The notes under the pieces were generated by a model, which saw only the letters and a list, made by a program, of their open reading frames with translations, was not told where the DNA came from and searched no databases. This document shows positions 39,377 to 52,380 of a stretch of DNA of 64,000 nucleotides, piece by piece (position 1 is the stretch's first letter; the number at the start of each line of letters is the position of its first letter). Made by a program: the position numbers and the translations under genes. This stretch comes from Deinococcus sp. AB2017081 (GTDB lineage Bacteria; Deinococcota; Deinococci; Deinococcales; Deinococcaceae): contig NZ_CP140098.1 in the NCBI RefSeq assembly GCF_034440735.1, forward strand, positions 2,101,501 to 2,165,500, in the 5' to 3' direction.

Positions 39377-40309
39377 TCAGCCCCTGACCATCCCGCGCAG
39401 CACGAACATCACGTTCGCGGGCCGCTCGGCGATCCTTCTGGAAAAATAGGCATACCAGTCGCGGCCATACGGGATGTACGCGCGGACGCGGTAGCCCTGC
39501 GCGGCGAGGTTCTTCTGGAGGTCGCGGCGGATGCCGTACAGCATCTGGAACTCGAAGGCGTCCTTGGAAATGCCGTTGGCGAGCACGAAGTGCTGCACGT
39601 CGCGGATGATGCTCTCGTCGTGCGTGGCCACGTTCACGTAGTTCCCGGCTTTCATGTGGGCGTACACGAGTTTGCGGTAGCTGGCGTCCACGTCGGCCTT
39701 GACGGGCATGGCGACCGTCTCGGGTTCCAGGTACGCGCCCTTGACGATCCGGAGGTTGGGGTGCAGGTCGTCCAGCGCGGCGCGGTCGGCCTCGCTGCGG
39801 TACAGGTAGCTCTGGAGCACGCTGCCGACGTGTTCGCGGCCGAACTCGCCGGTCAGGGTGCGGAGCTGCGCGAGGGTGATGTCCACGCGCGGGTGGTCTT
39901 CCATGTCGAGGCACACGAACCCGCCGTACTGTTTCGCGCGGCCGACGATCCGGCGGGCGTTGGTGAGGCCCAGATCCTCGCCGTCCACGGTCTGGCCCTG
40001 GCCGACGCTGCTGAGCTTCACGCTGACATACGGCGTGATGCCCTGCGCGTGCGCGGCGTCCATGAGGTTCAGGACGTTGTCTGCGAAGGCGTTGCACTTC
40101 TCGGGCGAGTCGATGAACTCGCCGAGCAGGTCGAGGTTGCTGAGAATCCCGTCCTTCTCCAGTTCCTTCACGGCGTCCAGGGCGGTCTGGATGCTCTCGC
40201 CGGCGACGAAGCGCTGGGCGACGCTCCACCCGCGCGAGCGGACGATCTTCTCGACGGCCTTCTGTCCGGAGACGGTCAGGACGGCTTTGCGGTACAGCTG
40301 GTCGATCAT
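39377..40309 (-). CDS. putA: Proline dehydrogenase (single-domain)
   Basis: FAD enzyme that oxidises proline to P5C, donating electrons to the membrane quinone pool. 310 residues, the short monofunctional type known in Deinococcus, distinct from the fused PutA. The (beta/alpha)8 barrel shows [28 protein letters not shown] and [10 protein letters not shown], with [22 protein letters not shown] at the C-terminus that holds proline and FAD. The ATG overlaps the GntR regulator stop (ATGA). It is downstream of its probable repressor. Confidence 0.94.
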   Translation of the reverse strand: MIDQLYRKAVLTVSGQKAVEKIVRSRGWSVAQRFVAGESIQTALDAVKELEKDGILSNLDLLGEFIDSPEKCNAFADNVLNLMDAAHAQGITPYVSVKLSSVGQGQTVDGEDLGLTNARRIVGRAKQYGGFVCLDMEDHPRVDITLAQLRTLTGEFGREHVGSVLQSYLYRSEADRAALDDLHPNLRIVKGAYLEPETVAMPVKADVDASYRKLVYAHMKAGNYVNVATHDESIIRDVQHFVLANGISKDAFEFQMLYGIRRDLQKNLAAQGYRVRAYIPYGRDWYAYFSRRIAERPANVMFVLRGMVRG

Positions 40310-40959
40310 GGGGTGGCTCCTAGGTCGTGCAGGACGAGGGCAGCGAAGGTGCGGACGTGCGTGCGGGCGGCGTCGCGGGCGGCGTCGGCGTCGCGGTCGA
40401 GGACAGCGCGCAGGATCGCGGCGTGCTGCGCGGCCGTGTCCGGGTGGGCGTTGTACGTGCGCGTCTGGTGCTTGATCAGCGCCACGCGCTGTTCGAGGTC
40501 GCGGGCGAGGATGCCCAGCACCGTGTTGTGCGCGGCGGCGGTCACGGCGCGGTGGTACGCGAGGTCGAGACGCGTCTGCTCGCGGTAGTCGGTGCCGCGG
40601 GCGGCGTCCAGGGCGTCCAGGGCCAGCGTCAGGCCGCGCGCGTCGGCGGCGGTGTGGGCCTGCGCGGCGAGCGCGGCGGCGAGACCGTCGAGTTCCTCGC
40701 GCACCACGTAGGCGTCTCTCGCCTCGGCGGCGGTGACGGTGCGGACGCGCACGCCCTTGTTCGCCTCGGTCGTCAGCAGGCCGTCCTGGGTCAGGCGCAC
40801 CAGCGCCTCGCGGATGGGCGTGCGCGACACCCCGAGCTGCTGCCCGAGTTCCACCTCGCCCAGCCGCTCACCCGGCACGAGGTCGCCGTCGAGCAGCGCG
40901 CGGCGCAGGTGCTCGTACACGCCGTCGCGCACCAGTGTGGGTCGCTCGAAGGAGGTCAT
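40306..40959 (-). CDS. GntR-family (FadR/FCD) regulator of proline catabolism
   Basis: 217 residues. The winged helix reads [48 protein letters not shown], followed by an FCD effector domain with a His-containing metal/ligand site ([28 protein letters not shown]...QHAAIL). It is the first gene of the put operon. The operator palindrome at 40965-40980 overlaps its own -10, so it is probably an autorepressor released by proline or P5C. ATG 40959 has a TACAAT box 7 nt upstream, a leaderless layout. Confidence 0.88.
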   Translation of the reverse strand: MTSFERPTLVRDGVYEHLRRALLDGDLVPGERLGEVELGQQLGVSRTPIREALVRLTQDGLLTTEANKGVRVRTVTAAEARDAYVVREELDGLAAALAAQAHTAADARGLTLALDALDAARGTDYREQTRLDLAYHRAVTAAAHNTVLGILARDLEQRVALIKHQTRTYNAHPDTAAQHAAILRAVLDRDADAARDAARTHVRTFAALVLHDLGATP

Positions 40960-40964
40960 AGTGG

Positions 40965-40995
40965 ATATTGTATACAATATTCAATCAAGGGGCAA
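40965..40995 (-). promoter_or_regulatory. Put operon promoter with perfect GntR-type operator
   Basis: Minus-strand -35 TTGCCC (40990-40995), 17-bp spacer and -10 TACAAT (40967-40972), 7 nt before the ATG. The perfect 16-bp palindrome ATATTGTATACAATAT (40965-40980) covers the -10, typical of FadR/GntR operators with a central GTATAC. Confidence 0.85.
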
Positions 40996-41037
40996 GATCG
41001 GGGTCTGGCGACTCGGTGTCGTGTCCCCGAGCTGTGG

Positions 41038-41529
41038 TCAGTCCTCGACGTCGCGCGTCCGGGGGGACGTCCCCGACCGTTCCGTCAGCGCCTGGAGGGG
41101 CCGCAGCACGAACAGGAACAGCAGGGTCGCGCCGGTCGCGAACACGTACAGGTGCAGCCCGCACGCCACCCCTACCCCGGCGGTGGCGAGGAGCCCGGCG
41201 GCGGTCGTCAGTCCGCGCGTGCGCTCCCCCTTACCGGAGGAGAAGATGGTGCCCGCGCCCAGGAAGCTCACCCCGCTGACCACGGCGGCGAGCACGCCCA
41301 CGAGATCGAAGCGCACGCCGCTCTGCGGCGACGCGTACTGCACGATCAGCTCCTCGGCGAGCACCATGAACAGCGCCGCGCTCGTTCCCACCAGCATGTG
41401 CGTCCGCAGGCCCGCACCGGTACGGTGTGCCTCTCGCTCCCAGCCGATCAGGCCGCTCAGCAGCGCGGCCACCAGCAGGCCAGTCAGGAGCCGCAGTTCG
41501 GTCACGACGTCCGCCCAGAGATCGGTCAC
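41038..41529 (-). CDS. MgtC/SapB-family membrane protein
   Basis: 163 residues with 4-5 hydrophobic segments. The [30 protein letters not shown] and FLGAGTIF segments are characteristic of the MgtC N-terminal domain. These proteins act in magnesium stress or modulate ATP synthase/transport; the function here is unassigned. The GTG start is 6 nt after a minus-strand TACACT (41536-41541). Confidence 0.85.
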   Translation of the reverse strand: MTDLWADVVTELRLLTGLLVAALLSGLIGWEREAHRTGAGLRTHMLVGTSAALFMVLAEELIVQYASPQSGVRFDLVGVLAAVVSGVSFLGAGTIFSSGKGERTRGLTTAAGLLATAGVGVACGLHLYVFATGATLLFLFVLRPLQALTERSGTSPRTRDVED

Positions 41530-41599
41530 ACCCCCAGTGTAGGGGGCCCTCGCCGGGCCGTCCTGCGCGCGGGCTGGAGCCGGCCTTCACGGACGGCCG

Positions 41600-41962
41600 T
41601 CACGGCGCGGGGCGGTGCAGGCAGGCCGGGCACACCCAGTCGTCGGGACTCGCCTGCGCGGCCAGCCGACCCCGCAGGCGCAGCCGCCACGCCCGGACTG
41701 CCCACGCGCATAGCGCGGCCCACAGGAATCCCAGGGCCGTGACCAGACCGCCCGACCGCCGCCCGCCCGTCAGGCCCAGCGCGGCCGCCAGCGGCAGCAG
41801 CGCCACGCCCATGAGCGGCACCGGCAGCCACCAGCGCTCCGGATCCCACGTGATCCACAGGCGTTCGGGGACAGCCTCCAGCGCGCGCCAGCGGGTCATC
41901 GGCGTGCGGCACCGCGGACAGTCGCGCCACGTGGGCGGCCGCGCTTGACCCCGCCGCGTCAT
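41600..41962 (-). CDS. Small membrane protein with paired CxxC knuckles
   Basis: 120 residues. Cys15-Cys18 (CPRC) and Cys111-Cys114 (CPAC) flank two hydrophobic segments ([20 protein letters not shown] and [18 protein letters not shown]), so the two ends likely meet in a zinc ribbon on one side of the membrane. The family is not one I can name. It overlaps the preceding gene's stop by ATGA. Confidence 0.65.
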   Translation of the reverse strand: MTRRGQARPPTWRDCPRCRTPMTRWRALEAVPERLWITWDPERWWLPVPLMGVALLPLAAALGLTGGRRSGGLVTALGFLWAALCAWAVRAWRLRLRGRLAAQASPDDWVCPACLHRPAP

Positions 41963-42360
41963 TCCGCGCCGATCGGCTCGATGGGGAAGATGCGGTCGGC
42001 GAGGAGCCCCAGGCCGCGCGTGCCCGCGCGCTTCTGGCAGCCGTCCGTGCCCACGCACAGTGTCACGTAGCGCGTCAGGCGGCGGCCCACGTGCACGCGG
42101 TACACGGCGGCCTCGCTGCGGCTGCGGGTGTAGTGGCACAGGTCGCAGTGCAGTGCCTTGTTGCCCCTGGGATCAAGAGGGGTGAATTCAGCCAGCTGGT
42201 CGCCGTGCACCAGGGCCAGGCGGCCGTCGGCGACGGGATACAGGCCCAGGGTGGGGGGGGCGGCGGACTGGTCTTGTCCGAACAGTTCACGGTGCGTGTC
42301 CGGAAAGAGTTCCCTCAGGAGGTCACGGACGCTGTGGTCGCGGCGGTGAGCGTCACTCAT
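41959..42360 (-). CDS. Treble-clef zinc-finger protein, FBP/FusB-like
   Basis: 133 residues. A C-terminal treble clef is suggested by Cys72-Cys75 (CDLC) and Cys102/Cys108 (LCVGTDGC), with the intervening [24 protein letters not shown] like the elongation-factor-G-binding (FBP C-terminal) domain. That family relieves fusidic-acid inhibition or aids ribosome recycling, but the match is only by pattern. Starts 8 nt after TACACT (42369-42374, minus strand). Confidence 0.6.
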   Translation of the reverse strand: MSDAHRRDHSVRDLLRELFPDTHRELFGQDQSAAPPTLGLYPVADGRLALVHGDQLAEFTPLDPRGNKALHCDLCHYTRSRSEAAVYRVHVGRRLTRYVTLCVGTDGCQKRAGTRGLGLLADRIFPIEPIGAE

Positions 42361-42446
42361 TGCCCTGGAGTGTACCTGCCAGGTGCCGTGGGGATAGTGG
42401 ACGCTGGCACAGCCCGCCGCAGGCGTGCGCGGCTACACTGTGTGGC

Positions 42447-43190
42447 GTGAGGTCACGCACCGCAAACCGCAGCGGAATCGTCATCCGGCGGCGTGTGACT
42501 CCGGCTGGTGACATCATCGTGACCCTGCTGACCCCGCACGGCAAGGTGAAGGCGGTGGCGCGGGGCGGGGTGCGCGGCCCGCTGGCGAGCTACCTGAACC
42601 TGTTCCACCACGTCGATGTCCATGTCTACCAGGGGCCGAACAACGACCTCGCCAGCGTGAAGCAGGCGGTGCTGGAAGGAGCGCTGCCCCGGCTGGCCGA
42701 ACCCGAGCGCCATGCCTTCGCGCACCTGCTGGCCGAGTTCGCCGACGCGCTGTTCCAGGAGGGCGAGTTCAGTGGTCAGGCCTTTGAACTCTTTGCGGGA
42801 GCGCTGCGCGGACTGTCCCACCAGCCCGATCCCGAATGGGTGGCGTTGGTGCTGAGCCACAAGCTGCTGGCGCTGGCGGGCTTCGTCCAGAACACCAGCC
42901 ACTGCGCCCGCTGCCGCGCGCCCGATCCCGCGCACCCCGATCCGCTCGGTGGACAGCTGCTGTGCAGCGCGTGCTCCAGCCTGCCCGCGTATCCACCCGA
43001 GGCACTGGACTTCCTGCGCAGCGTCGTGCGGCGCACGGTTCGGGCCAGCATGGACGCGCCGGTACCGGCGGCCCAGCGTCCGGCGCTGTGGCGGGCCCTC
43101 GAGCGCTACGTCACGGTGCACGTGGGGGATGTCAAGTCCTGGCGTCAACTGCTGCCGGTGGCGACGCCACCCGCTGACGTCCCGGCCTGA
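42447..43190 (+). CDS. recO: DNA repair protein RecO
   Basis: 247 residues. Works with RecR (and RecF) to load RecA on SSB-coated single-stranded DNA, important in Deinococcus, which lacks RecBCD. N-terminal OB-fold ([35 protein letters not shown]) and zinc ligands Cys153, Cys156, Cys173 and Cys176. The GTG at 42447 lies 7 nt after TACACT (42434-42439), so I chose it over the longer frame from 42360. No RDRM is seen. Confidence 0.93.
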   Translation: MRSRTANRSGIVIRRRVTPAGDIIVTLLTPHGKVKAVARGGVRGPLASYLNLFHHVDVHVYQGPNNDLASVKQAVLEGALPRLAEPERHAFAHLLAEFADALFQEGEFSGQAFELFAGALRGLSHQPDPEWVALVLSHKLLALAGFVQNTSHCARCRAPDPAHPDPLGGQLLCSACSSLPAYPPEALDFLRSVVRRTVRASMDAPVPAAQRPALWRALERYVTVHVGDVKSWRQLLPVATPPADVPA

Positions 43191-43267
43191 CAGCGGGATG
43201 CGGTGCCGACACCGGGTGCCCGTCCTGCCCTCCGACCGCCAGCAGAAACCATAGCCCACAGGGGCGC

Positions 43268-43981
43268 TCAGCGGCCCAGCGCGGCGATGGCGCCCAGCAG
43301 CGCCACCGGCGCCGTCTCGGCCCTCAGGATGCGGGGGCCGAGGGTCACGGGCTGCGCTCCACGGGTGGTCAGGGCCGTCACCTCGGCGTCGGTCAGGCCG
43401 CCCTCGGGGCCGGTCAGGACGGTCACCGGAGCTGTCCAGTCCAGGACGTCCATGATGCGGTTGACCGCACCGGGCTGGGCCACGTAGAGGTGCCCCTCCC
43501 ACGTCAGGGCGTGCAGCGGTGTGGGTTCCATGACCACGGGCACGACCGCCCGGCGCGACTGCTTCGCGGCCTCGGCGGCGATGCGCGACAGGCGCTGGAG
43601 TTTCTGGGCACCGATCTCGCGCACGTCGGCGCGGGCAGTGATGAGCAGGGCTACGCGGGCCACGCCGAGCTCGGTGGCGGCCCGGACGACCTCGGCGAGC
43701 TTGTCCCCCTTGAGCAGGGCGGCGGCCAGGGTCAGGGGGTACGGTGTCTCGGGCACGCCGGCCAGCGCGCCGCCCAGTTCCAGCTCGGCCCGCGTGTCAT
43801 CCAGCACGGTCACCACCGCCAGCGCCTCGTGCCCGTGGCCGTCGAAGACCCTCAGCGTGTCACCCACCTGCACGCGCAGAACCTTCAGGTGCCGCACCTC
43901 GCGCGGGCCGAGGGTCATGGTGGCGCTCAGGGCCGGCACCAGCACGCGGTGCCCCCCGGCGGGGCCGCTCGGTGAGCTCAC
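43268..43981 (-). CDS. rsmE: 16S rRNA m3U1498 methyltransferase RsmE
   Basis: Methylates U1498 of 16S rRNA. 237 residues: a PUA-like N-terminal domain ([31 protein letters not shown]), then the knotted SPOUT domain with [40 protein letters not shown]. The GTG start at 43981 overlaps the PrmA stop (GTGA). rsmE-prmA pairing is common. Confidence 0.94.
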   Translation of the reverse strand: MSSPSGPAGGHRVLVPALSATMTLGPREVRHLKVLRVQVGDTLRVFDGHGHEALAVVTVLDDTRAELELGGALAGVPETPYPLTLAAALLKGDKLAEVVRAATELGVARVALLITARADVREIGAQKLQRLSRIAAEAAKQSRRAVVPVVMEPTPLHALTWEGHLYVAQPGAVNRIMDVLDWTAPVTVLTGPEGGLTDAEVTALTTRGAQPVTLGPRILRAETAPVALLGAIAALGR

Positions 43982-44790
43982 TGCGGAGCGAGGGCCGTCA
44001 CCAGTGCCCACTCGCCGTCCTGCCGCACGTGGACATCGGTGAACCCCTCGCGTTCCAGCGCGGCATGTACCAGCGGCAGTTTGGAGGTCAGGATGCCGGT
44101 CAGCACCAGCGGCCCGCCGGGGATCAGGTGGGCGGCGTACTCGCCCGCCAGCAGGTCGTGCAGTTCGGCGTACAGGTTGGCGACCAGCACGTCGAAGGGG
44201 CCGTCCGGCGTGTGGTGTTCCGGCAGGTCGCTGCCGAGCGTGCCCTCCTCGAACACCGCCCGGCCGTGGGGTACCCCGTTGATCTCGGCGTTCTCGCGGG
44301 CAATCGGAACCGTCAGCGGGTCGATGTCCACCCCCAGCGCGGCGTCCGCTCCCAGCAGCGCGGCGGCAATCGCCAGCACGCCGCTGCCGGTGCCCACGTC
44401 CAGCACCGTCCGGCCGTGCAGTTCCAGGGACGACAGGGCCTCGACCGCCATGCGGGTCGTCGCGTGGTGGCCGGTGCCGAAGGCCATGCCGGGTTCGATG
44501 ATCAGGGGCACCTGTCCGGCCGGCACCTCGGCGCTCAGCCACGGCGGCACGATGGTCACGCGCCCGGCGGTGACGGGGCGCAGGTTCGCCTTGAACTCGG
44601 CCAGCCAGTCCTGATCGGCCTCCTGCCGCCACTCTCCGTCCTGCACTGGGGCAGGCAGCACGGTGCGGTCGTCAAAGTACGCCCGGATCAGGCCGGCGCG
44701 TTCCTCCAGGCCGGTGGCGCCCGCCTCCCACAGCAGGTCGAGGTGGGCCTCGCGGGTGTCGAAGGTGCCGGGCAGGTGGTACACGAGCAT
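43978..44790 (-). CDS. prmA: Ribosomal protein L11 methyltransferase
   Basis: Trimethylates L11. 270 residues; the SAM-binding motif [18 protein letters not shown], preceded by [15 protein letters not shown] and followed by [17 protein letters not shown]. The NLYAEL segment matches the catalytic-loop region. The ATG lies 6 nt after a minus-strand TACACT (44797-44802). Upstream is an intergenic gap to the divergent MarR gene. Confidence 0.94.
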   Translation of the reverse strand: MLVYHLPGTFDTREAHLDLLWEAGATGLEERAGLIRAYFDDRTVLPAPVQDGEWRQEADQDWLAEFKANLRPVTAGRVTIVPPWLSAEVPAGQVPLIIEPGMAFGTGHHATTRMAVEALSSLELHGRTVLDVGTGSGVLAIAAALLGADAALGVDIDPLTVPIARENAEINGVPHGRAVFEEGTLGSDLPEHHTPDGPFDVLVANLYAELHDLLAGEYAAHLIPGGPLVLTGILTSKLPLVHAALEREGFTDVHVRQDGEWALVTALAPQ

Positions 44791-44828
44791 CCCGCCAGTG
44801 TACCGGGGCGCGGCCACACGCTGACCGC

Positions 44829-44857
44829 TTGACGGATGCAACCGTGAGGAGCATCAT
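44829..44857 (+). promoter_or_regulatory. Possible promoter of the MarR-efflux pair
   Basis: -35 TTGACG (44829-44834), 17-bp spacer, weak -10 CATCAT (44852-44857). The distance to the MarR ATG at 44895 and the AGGAATGAAAG ribosome site fit. Confidence 0.4.
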
Positions 44858-44894
44858 ACCGTCTTATGGCTGAGACTGTTGCAGGAATGAAAGA

Positions 44895-45388
44895 ATGAGT
44901 CCGCCGGACGGGCCCGATCCCGGTGCCATCCGGAGTGCCTCGGAGCTGCTGGGCCATACCATGCGCCGCCTGCACAAGCACATCTCCAGCCAAGTGATGA
45001 GCAGCATGCAGGACGAGTTGCAGGATCTGGACCTGTCGTTCTCGCAGATGACGGCCCTGCATCACCTGCGTGCCGCCGCTCCCACCACCGTGACGGTGCT
45101 CTCCGAGCACATCCACCTGAGCGTGCCGGCCGCCAGCCACATGCTGGAGCGGCTGGTACAGCGTGACCTGGTGACCCGCGCCGAGAACCCGGACAACCGC
45201 CGCGAGAAGCTGGTCGCCCTGACCGAGGCCGGGCGTGGCGTGCTGGAGCAGATGGACACGGCCTTCGTGACCGCGTATGTCACCACCTTCGCCCGGCTCC
45301 GTCCGGAGACCGTCCACGCCGCGCAGCAGCACCTGCAGGGCCTGCTCGAGGAACTCGAACTCACGCCGTCCGCGCCACAGGAGACCGC

Positions 45389-45392
<4 letters not shown>
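44895..45392 (+). CDS. MarR-family transcriptional regulator
   Basis: 165 residues, winged-helix repressor of the MarR type. The LSFSQMTALHHLRAAAPTTVTVLSEHIHLSVPAASHMLERLVQRDLVTRAENPDNRREKLVALTEAG block is the HTH-wing. It probably represses the adjacent efflux gene, which it overlaps by ATGA. An inducer is not evident; MarR proteins typically respond to phenolic or cationic compounds. Confidence 0.88.
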
Positions 45393-47491
<2,099 letters not shown>

Positions 47492-47492
47492 A

Positions 47493-47574
47493 CCGGATGC
47501 TGACGTACTGCCGCCTTTGATGGGCTGACGTTAACCAGAGAGCAGGAGAAGAGACGGCCCTCGGCAGCATCCGG
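47493..47574. repeat. Ten-bp inverted repeat after the DHA2 exporter
   Basis: CCGGATGCTG (47493-47502) and CAGCATCCGG (47565-47574), 62 bp apart, with a second short pair CTGCCG/CGGCAG inside. It may fold as an extended 3' structure; no T tract. Confidence 0.35.
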
Positions 47575-47622
47575 GGGTCGTCTTCCCGTCACCGCGCCAC
47601 CGGCCGCGCTACCCTGCGCCGC

Positions 47623-48810
47623 ATGACCCGCGCCCTGTACGACGACCTGCCGCCCCGCCTGGACTTCACGGCCACCGTCACCGAGGTGCACGGCCAGCGG
47701 GTGCAGCTCGACGCCACCGCGTTCTATCCCGAGGGCGGCGGGCAGCCGGGCGACGTGGGCCGCATGTCGTGGGCCGGTGGGGACGCCGCGGTCACGGCAA
47801 CCCGCAAGGACAAGGCCACCGGGGCCATCTGGCACGAGCTGGAGGGCCCCATGCCGGCTGTCGGGATGCCCGTGAGTGGTGCTGTGGATCCTGGGACGCG
47901 CTGGCGGCACACGCAGCGGCACTCGGGGGAGCATCTGCTGGCCCAGGCCTTTCACCGGGTGAACCCGGTCTTCGCGGTCGAGGCCGTCAGCATGACCTCG
48001 CCCGAGTGCACCATCGACCTGCGCGGCGACCCGGGCGAGGGTCACGTGCAGGCCGCCGAGACCCTGCTGCGCGAGGTGTTCGGGCGCCACGACCTGACCC
48101 TGGACACCCCCGTGGTGCCCGAGGGCGACCTGGGCCGGTACCCGCTGCGGCGGCCCACGAAGGTGCGGGGCGACGTGCGCCTCGTGATCTTTCAGGACGT
48201 GGATGGCGTGCCCTTCGACGTGAGCGCGTGCGGCGGCACCCATGTGCCCCACGCCGCGATGGCCGCGCCGGTGGTCATCCTGCGCACCGAGCGCATCAAG
48301 GGCGGGCTGACCCGCGTGGTCTTCATGGCGGGTGAGGAAGCCAGCGCCTACCTGGGCGGCGTCTACCGCGACGGCCGGGCGCTGGCCCAGACCTTCAGCG
48401 TGCCCGTCGAACGCCTGACCGAACGGGTGGAGGGGCTGCGGGCAGAACAGCGGGCGACCGCCGACGCCCTGACCGCGACGAGGCGGGCGCTGGCCCGCAC
48501 CCTGCTGGACGCGGCTCCCCGGGTGGACATCGGGGGGCGGTCGTTCCAGCGCCACCACGTCGACGATCCGGCCGTGCTGACCGAACTGCTCATGCTCGTG
48601 GAGACGCCGGATATCGTGGCCACCGTGTCTCCGTCCGGGCGGTGTGGAATCGCCACGGCCAATCCGGATATGGATGCCGGAGCGCTGCTGCGGACGGTGC
48701 TTGCCCAGACCGGCGGCAAGGGTGGCGGAAAGCCCACGCTGGCGCAGGGGCAGACGGCGCAGCCGGAGGCGTTTCTGGAGGCGGTGGCGTCCGCCCTGTC
48801 CGGACAGTAG
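47623..48810 (+). CDS. Alanyl-tRNA editing protein (AlaX-L type)
   Basis: 395 residues: removes Ser/Gly mischarged onto tRNA-Ala in trans. Editing-site motifs HSGEH (His100, His104) and CGGTH (Cys203, His207) bind zinc. [12 protein letters not shown] is the typical N-terminal strand. The roughly 150-residue C-terminal extension resembles the DHHA1 domain of AlaRS and marks the long AlaX form. Starts 7 nt after TACCCT (47610-47615). Confidence 0.92.
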   Translation: MTRALYDDLPPRLDFTATVTEVHGQRVQLDATAFYPEGGGQPGDVGRMSWAGGDAAVTATRKDKATGAIWHELEGPMPAVGMPVSGAVDPGTRWRHTQRHSGEHLLAQAFHRVNPVFAVEAVSMTSPECTIDLRGDPGEGHVQAAETLLREVFGRHDLTLDTPVVPEGDLGRYPLRRPTKVRGDVRLVIFQDVDGVPFDVSACGGTHVPHAAMAAPVVILRTERIKGGLTRVVFMAGEEASAYLGGVYRDGRALAQTFSVPVERLTERVEGLRAEQRATADALTATRRALARTLLDAAPRVDIGGRSFQRHHVDDPAVLTELLMLVETPDIVATVSPSGRCGIATANPDMDAGALLRTVLAQTGGKGGGKPTLAQGQTAQPEAFLEAVASALSGQ

Positions 48811-48836
48811 ACCCTGTCCCTGGTAGCCTGGGCCTC

Positions 48837-49544
48837 ATGACCATTCATCTGAACGCCGAACCGGGCCAGATCGCCGAGACCGTCCTGCTGCCCGGCGATC
48901 CCCTGCGGGCGCAACACATCGCCGAGACGTTCTTCGAGAACCCCGTGTTGCACAACACCGTGCGCGGCATGCACGGCTACACCGGCACGTACCGGGGCCA
49001 GCGCGTCAGCGTGCAGGGCACCGGCATGGGCATTGCCAGCTCCATGATCTACGTGAACGAACTCATCACCGGGTACGGCTGCCAGAACCTCGTGCGGGTG
49101 GGCACCGCCGGCAGCTATCAGGAGCACGTGCATGTGCGCGACATCGTGCTGGCGCAGGCGGCGTGCACCGACAGCAACATCAACACCATCCGCTTCGGGG
49201 CCAAGACCTATGCGCCCATCGCGGATTTCGGGCTGCTGGCGGCGGCCCACCGGATTGCCCAGGAGCGCGGCCACACCACGCATGTCGGCAACATCATGAG
49301 CAGCGACACCTTCTATCACGACGATTTCGACCAGTACCGCATCTGGGCCGACTACGGCGTGCTGGCCGTCGAGATGGAGGCGGCCGGGCTGTACACCCTG
49401 GCCGCGAAGCACGGCGTGAAGGCGCTGACCGTCCTGACCATCAGCGACCACCTCGTCACGCGCGAGGAGACCACCGCCGAGGAACGTCAGGTGACCTTCA
49501 ACGCCATGGTCGAGATCGCGCTGGACGCTGCGCTGGGGCTGTAG
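48837..49544 (+). CDS. deoD: Purine-nucleoside phosphorylase, DeoD type
   Basis: 235 residues; hexameric enzyme that phosphorolyses purine nucleosides for salvage. [30 protein letters not shown], the [10 protein letters not shown] phosphate loop, VRVGTAG and the active-site [10 protein letters not shown] and SDH are present. ATG 48837 is 7 nt after TAGCCT (48824-48829), leaderless layout. A strong hairpin follows. Confidence 0.95.
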   Translation: MTIHLNAEPGQIAETVLLPGDPLRAQHIAETFFENPVLHNTVRGMHGYTGTYRGQRVSVQGTGMGIASSMIYVNELITGYGCQNLVRVGTAGSYQEHVHVRDIVLAQAACTDSNINTIRFGAKTYAPIADFGLLAAAHRIAQERGHTTHVGNIMSSDTFYHDDFDQYRIWADYGVLAVEMEAAGLYTLAAKHGVKALTVLTISDHLVTREETTAEERQVTFNAMVEIALDAALGL

Positions 49545-49557
49545 AACCAGACAGAGG

Positions 49558-49591
49558 GGAGGGGCCGGACGATCGATCGTCCGGCCCCTCC
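49558..49591. terminator. 34-bp perfect palindrome between deoD and rsmB
   Basis: Two 17-bp arms that meet without a loop (centre at 49574/49575). It begins GGAGGGGCCGGACGATC and ends in its exact complement. Placed between convergent genes, it should act as a bidirectional terminator, although perfect palindromes can also be protein sites. Confidence 0.8.
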
Positions 49592-49603
49592 TGTCATCGG
49601 TGC

Positions 49604-50866
49604 TCAGGCGCGGCGCAGTCGGGCGATGAAGAAGCCGTCGATGCCGTCTTCCGGCACGGTCAGGAGGCCGGGACCGGCGGGCACGTGCGGCACCTCCGTG
49701 TTGGGAACCGGATCGCTCACGAATTCCGGGTGGGTGGCCAGGAACGCCGCGACCACATCACGGCCCTCCTGGGGCGCGACCGAGCACACCGAGTAGACCA
49801 GCACCCCGCCCGGAGCGACCAGGGGCGCGGCGGTCTCGAGGAGCTGTGCCTGGAGTCCGGCGGCGGCCGTGACCTCGTCCGGGGTCACGCGCAGCTTGAT
49901 CTCGGGGTGACTGCGCAGGGTGCCGGTGCCGGTGCAGGGGGCATCCAGCAGCACCAGGTCGGCGGGTGGCACGTCCAGCGGCTGCGTCAGGTCGTGCGTG
50001 ACGAACTGAGCACTCAGCCCCAGGCGCTTCATGTTCCGGCGGGCGGCGGCGTGTTTGCCGGGCAGGACGTCCACGCTGGTCACGTCGGCCCCCCGCGCCG
50101 CGAGCATGGCGGCCTTGATGCCCGCACCGCCAGCAAGATCGAGCACCCGCACGCCCGTCACATCACCCAGGGCCGCCACGCAGGCCATGCTCGCCGGGTT
50201 GATTGGCTGGGCCTGACCCTCCTGGTACGCGGCGGTCGTCCGCAGGGGCTGCGCCAACTCCACGCGGTCGATGCCCTGGGGGCCGGGCGTCACCACACTG
50301 CCATCGGCCTCCAGCGAGGCCACCCCGGCGTCCGACAGGCTCAGCCAGAGGGGCTGCGGCTCCAGCAGGCTGGCCATCACGGCGTCGGCGCGGGGGCCGT
50401 AGGCGTCGCGCAGAATCGTGGCCAGCCACTCCGGCAGTTCGGCGGCGGGGGAGACCGGAACAGCCTCCACCCGGCGGAGCACCGCATTCACGAGGCCCGG
50501 CGGGGCCAGGCGGGCGTCTCTGGCCAGATTCACGTACTCGCTCACCACCGCGTGGGCGGGGGTGTCCAGGTGCAGCTTCTCGAAGGTGCCGGCCATGAGC
50601 AGCGTCCAGACCTTCGGGTGCGTGCCGGGATCCAGCATGGGGGCCAGCGCTGCCCGCAGGCTGGCGTGGTGGCGCAGCGTGCCGTAGACGAGGTGGGTGG
50701 CGAGCCCGGCGTCGCGCGCGGGCAGCCGGGCCGCGTGCAGGGCGGCGTCCAGCGCAGGCGCGGCGAAGGAATCGCCGGCCATGACGCGCATCAGCACGCG
50801 CACGCCGAGTTCACGGGCCGGATTGGCGGGCACCGGCCGGCGGGTCGGGGAGGGAGGTCGGGTCAT
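49604..50866 (-). CDS. rsmB: 16S rRNA m5C967 methyltransferase RsmB
   Basis: 420 residues. NusB-like N-terminal helical domain (about 15-140), then the SAM domain with [20 protein letters not shown]; release Cys311 (DAPCTGTG) and catalytic Cys361 (YSVCS). The ATG is 6 nt after minus-strand TATGCT (50873-50878). Adds m5C967 to 16S rRNA. Confidence 0.93.
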   Translation of the reverse strand: MTRPPSPTRRPVPANPARELGVRVLMRVMAGDSFAAPALDAALHAARLPARDAGLATHLVYGTLRHHASLRAALAPMLDPGTHPKVWTLLMAGTFEKLHLDTPAHAVVSEYVNLARDARLAPPGLVNAVLRRVEAVPVSPAAELPEWLATILRDAYGPRADAVMASLLEPQPLWLSLSDAGVASLEADGSVVTPGPQGIDRVELAQPLRTTAAYQEGQAQPINPASMACVAALGDVTGVRVLDLAGGAGIKAAMLAARGADVTSVDVLPGKHAAARRNMKRLGLSAQFVTHDLTQPLDVPPADLVLLDAPCTGTGTLRSHPEIKLRVTPDEVTAAAGLQAQLLETAAPLVAPGGVLVYSVCSVAPQEGRDVVAAFLATHPEFVSDPVPNTEVPHVPAGPGLLTVPEDGIDGFFIARLRRA

Positions 50867-50891
50867 CCGGCCAGCATACGGCGTGGACGGG

Positions 50892-52139
50892 TCAGGGCGC
50901 CGCGGCGGGCACGTGCACGCTGACCCGGGGCCGGACGATCAGTGTCCACAGCAGCGCCGCGCCCAGCACGCAGCCGCTGAGGAGGTACGGGGCGCCGTGC
51001 CCGGCGTGCTGGTACAGGCCGGTGCCGATCAGCGGGCCGGTCATGCGGCCCAGCGCCAGGGCACTGGAGTTCAGGCCCGCCACGGTGCCCTGCTCGTCGT
51101 CGCCCACGCTCAGGCTCAGGGCAGCACTCAGGCTGGGGCTGACGATGGCGCTACCCACGCCGATCACCGCGAGGGCCAGCGTGATCGGCCAGAACGCGGT
51201 CATGCCCGGCAGCACGACCATCCCGGCGGCCATGATCGCCAGTCCGGCGGCAATCAGCGGTGTGGGTGACACCCGCCTGGACAGCGGCCGGATCGCGCCG
51301 CCCTGGACGAGCGCCGCCACGATCCCGAACACGGCGAGCATGCCGCCGATCCGCTGCGCTGCGCCGGCCGGCGTCAGGTGCAGGGTGTCCTGCACGAAAA
51401 ACCCGATGGTCTGCTCCATGCCCACCGATGCCAGGGTGGTGACGGCGCTCAGTGCGAGGAACATCAGTATGCCGGGGCGACCCAGCAGCCTCCGGCGGTT
51501 GGCTCCCGGAGCGGTGGCGGCGGTGACGTGCCGCGTCTCGGGCAACACACGCGAGGCCACGAGGGCCGTCACGGCTCCCAGGGCTGCACTGAAGTACACG
51601 GGCGCCGTCAATCCCAGGCCGCTCAGCACGGCACCCAGGCCAGGGCCGAACACCACACCCAGGCCGAAGGCGGCCCCGATCAGGCCCATGCCGGCGGCCC
51701 GGTCGCCGGTGCTGCTCAGGTCGGCCATCATGGCCTGGGCCGTGGGGAGCGTGGCACTCGACAGCACGCCGCCCAGCACGCGCGTGGCCACCAGCAGGGC
51801 GAACAGGGGCACGCCCGTCAGCACGCCCCGCAGGCCCAGTTCGGCGATCAGGCCGAAGAGACCGAACGACACCGCAAATCCGGTCAGGCCGAGCAGCAGC
51901 ACCGGCCGGCGCCCCCGACGCTCGCTGCGGGCTCCCCACAGGGGTGAGCACACGAACTGCATCAGCGAATACGCCGTGGCGAACCACGCCGTCTGGGTCT
52001 CACTCAGCCCCAGTTCACGGCCCAGCGGCGCAATGATGGGAAACAGGATGCTCAGGCCGAGCATCGCGATAAAGATGGTCAGGAACAGCACCGTTCTGGT
52101 GCGGCCACTGCGGGCGGCGTGGGGGGTGGTGCCCGTCAT
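50892..52139 (-). CDS. Major facilitator superfamily transporter (DHA1-like)
   Basis: 415 residues with 12 predicted membrane helices. [21 protein letters not shown] is the loop 2-3 MFS signature, and [47 protein letters not shown] the helix-5 antiporter-type motif. Probably a drug/proton antiporter. The ATG is 6 nt after TATCAT (52146-52151, minus strand). Confidence 0.87.
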   Translation of the reverse strand: MTGTTPHAARSGRTRTVLFLTIFIAMLGLSILFPIIAPLGRELGLSETQTAWFATAYSLMQFVCSPLWGARSERRGRRPVLLLGLTGFAVSFGLFGLIAELGLRGVLTGVPLFALLVATRVLGGVLSSATLPTAQAMMADLSSTGDRAAGMGLIGAAFGLGVVFGPGLGAVLSGLGLTAPVYFSAALGAVTALVASRVLPETRHVTAATAPGANRRRLLGRPGILMFLALSAVTTLASVGMEQTIGFFVQDTLHLTPAGAAQRIGGMLAVFGIVAALVQGGAIRPLSRRVSPTPLIAAGLAIMAAGMVVLPGMTAFWPITLALAVIGVGSAIVSPSLSAALSLSVGDDEQGTVAGLNSSALALGRMTGPLIGTGLYQHAGHGAPYLLSGCVLGAALLWTLIVRPRVSVHVPAAAP

Positions 52140-52269
52140 GCGCGGATGATAGGCCGGCCCGCCGGCAGAGCCAGGGTGGGGATGTCCCGATCCGCACCGG
52201 ATCGCCGCCTGGAGTGGCGGTCGGATTACGAAGCGAGGCCTATAGCGATAAAAATGAATCAATTGATCA

Positions 52270-52298
52270 TTGTCAAGTCAGGTACGGCTTTCTATAAT
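52270..52298 (+). promoter_or_regulatory. malE-type operon promoter
   Basis: -35 TTGTCA (52270-52275), 17-bp spacer, consensus -10 TATAAT (52293-52298). An ATCAATTGAT palindrome (52258-52267) lies just upstream of the -35, perhaps an activator/repressor site. Confidence 0.85.
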
Positions 52299-52323
52299 GC
52301 CCTCCGAGCAACCCCCAACCGAG

Positions 52324-52368
52324 CCACAGTGCTCAAGTCCATGCAGCGCCCCGGGCGCTGCTCTGTGG
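52324..52368 (+). other. Structured 5' leader of the malE-type operon
   Basis: Outer stem CCACAG (52324-52329) with CTGTGG (52363-52368) encloses inner stem GCAGCGCC (52343-52350)/GGCGCTGC (52354-52361) with loop CCG. It lies about 20-65 nt after the predicted start and could affect transcript stability or translation. The LacI-type operator follows. Confidence 0.5.
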
Positions 52369-52380
52369 CGCGCAACCATA

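Noticed and set aside
44864..44880. RDRM-like TTATGGCTGAGACTG upstream of MarR
   Set aside because: Only one half resembles the motif; the second arm is not palindromic.
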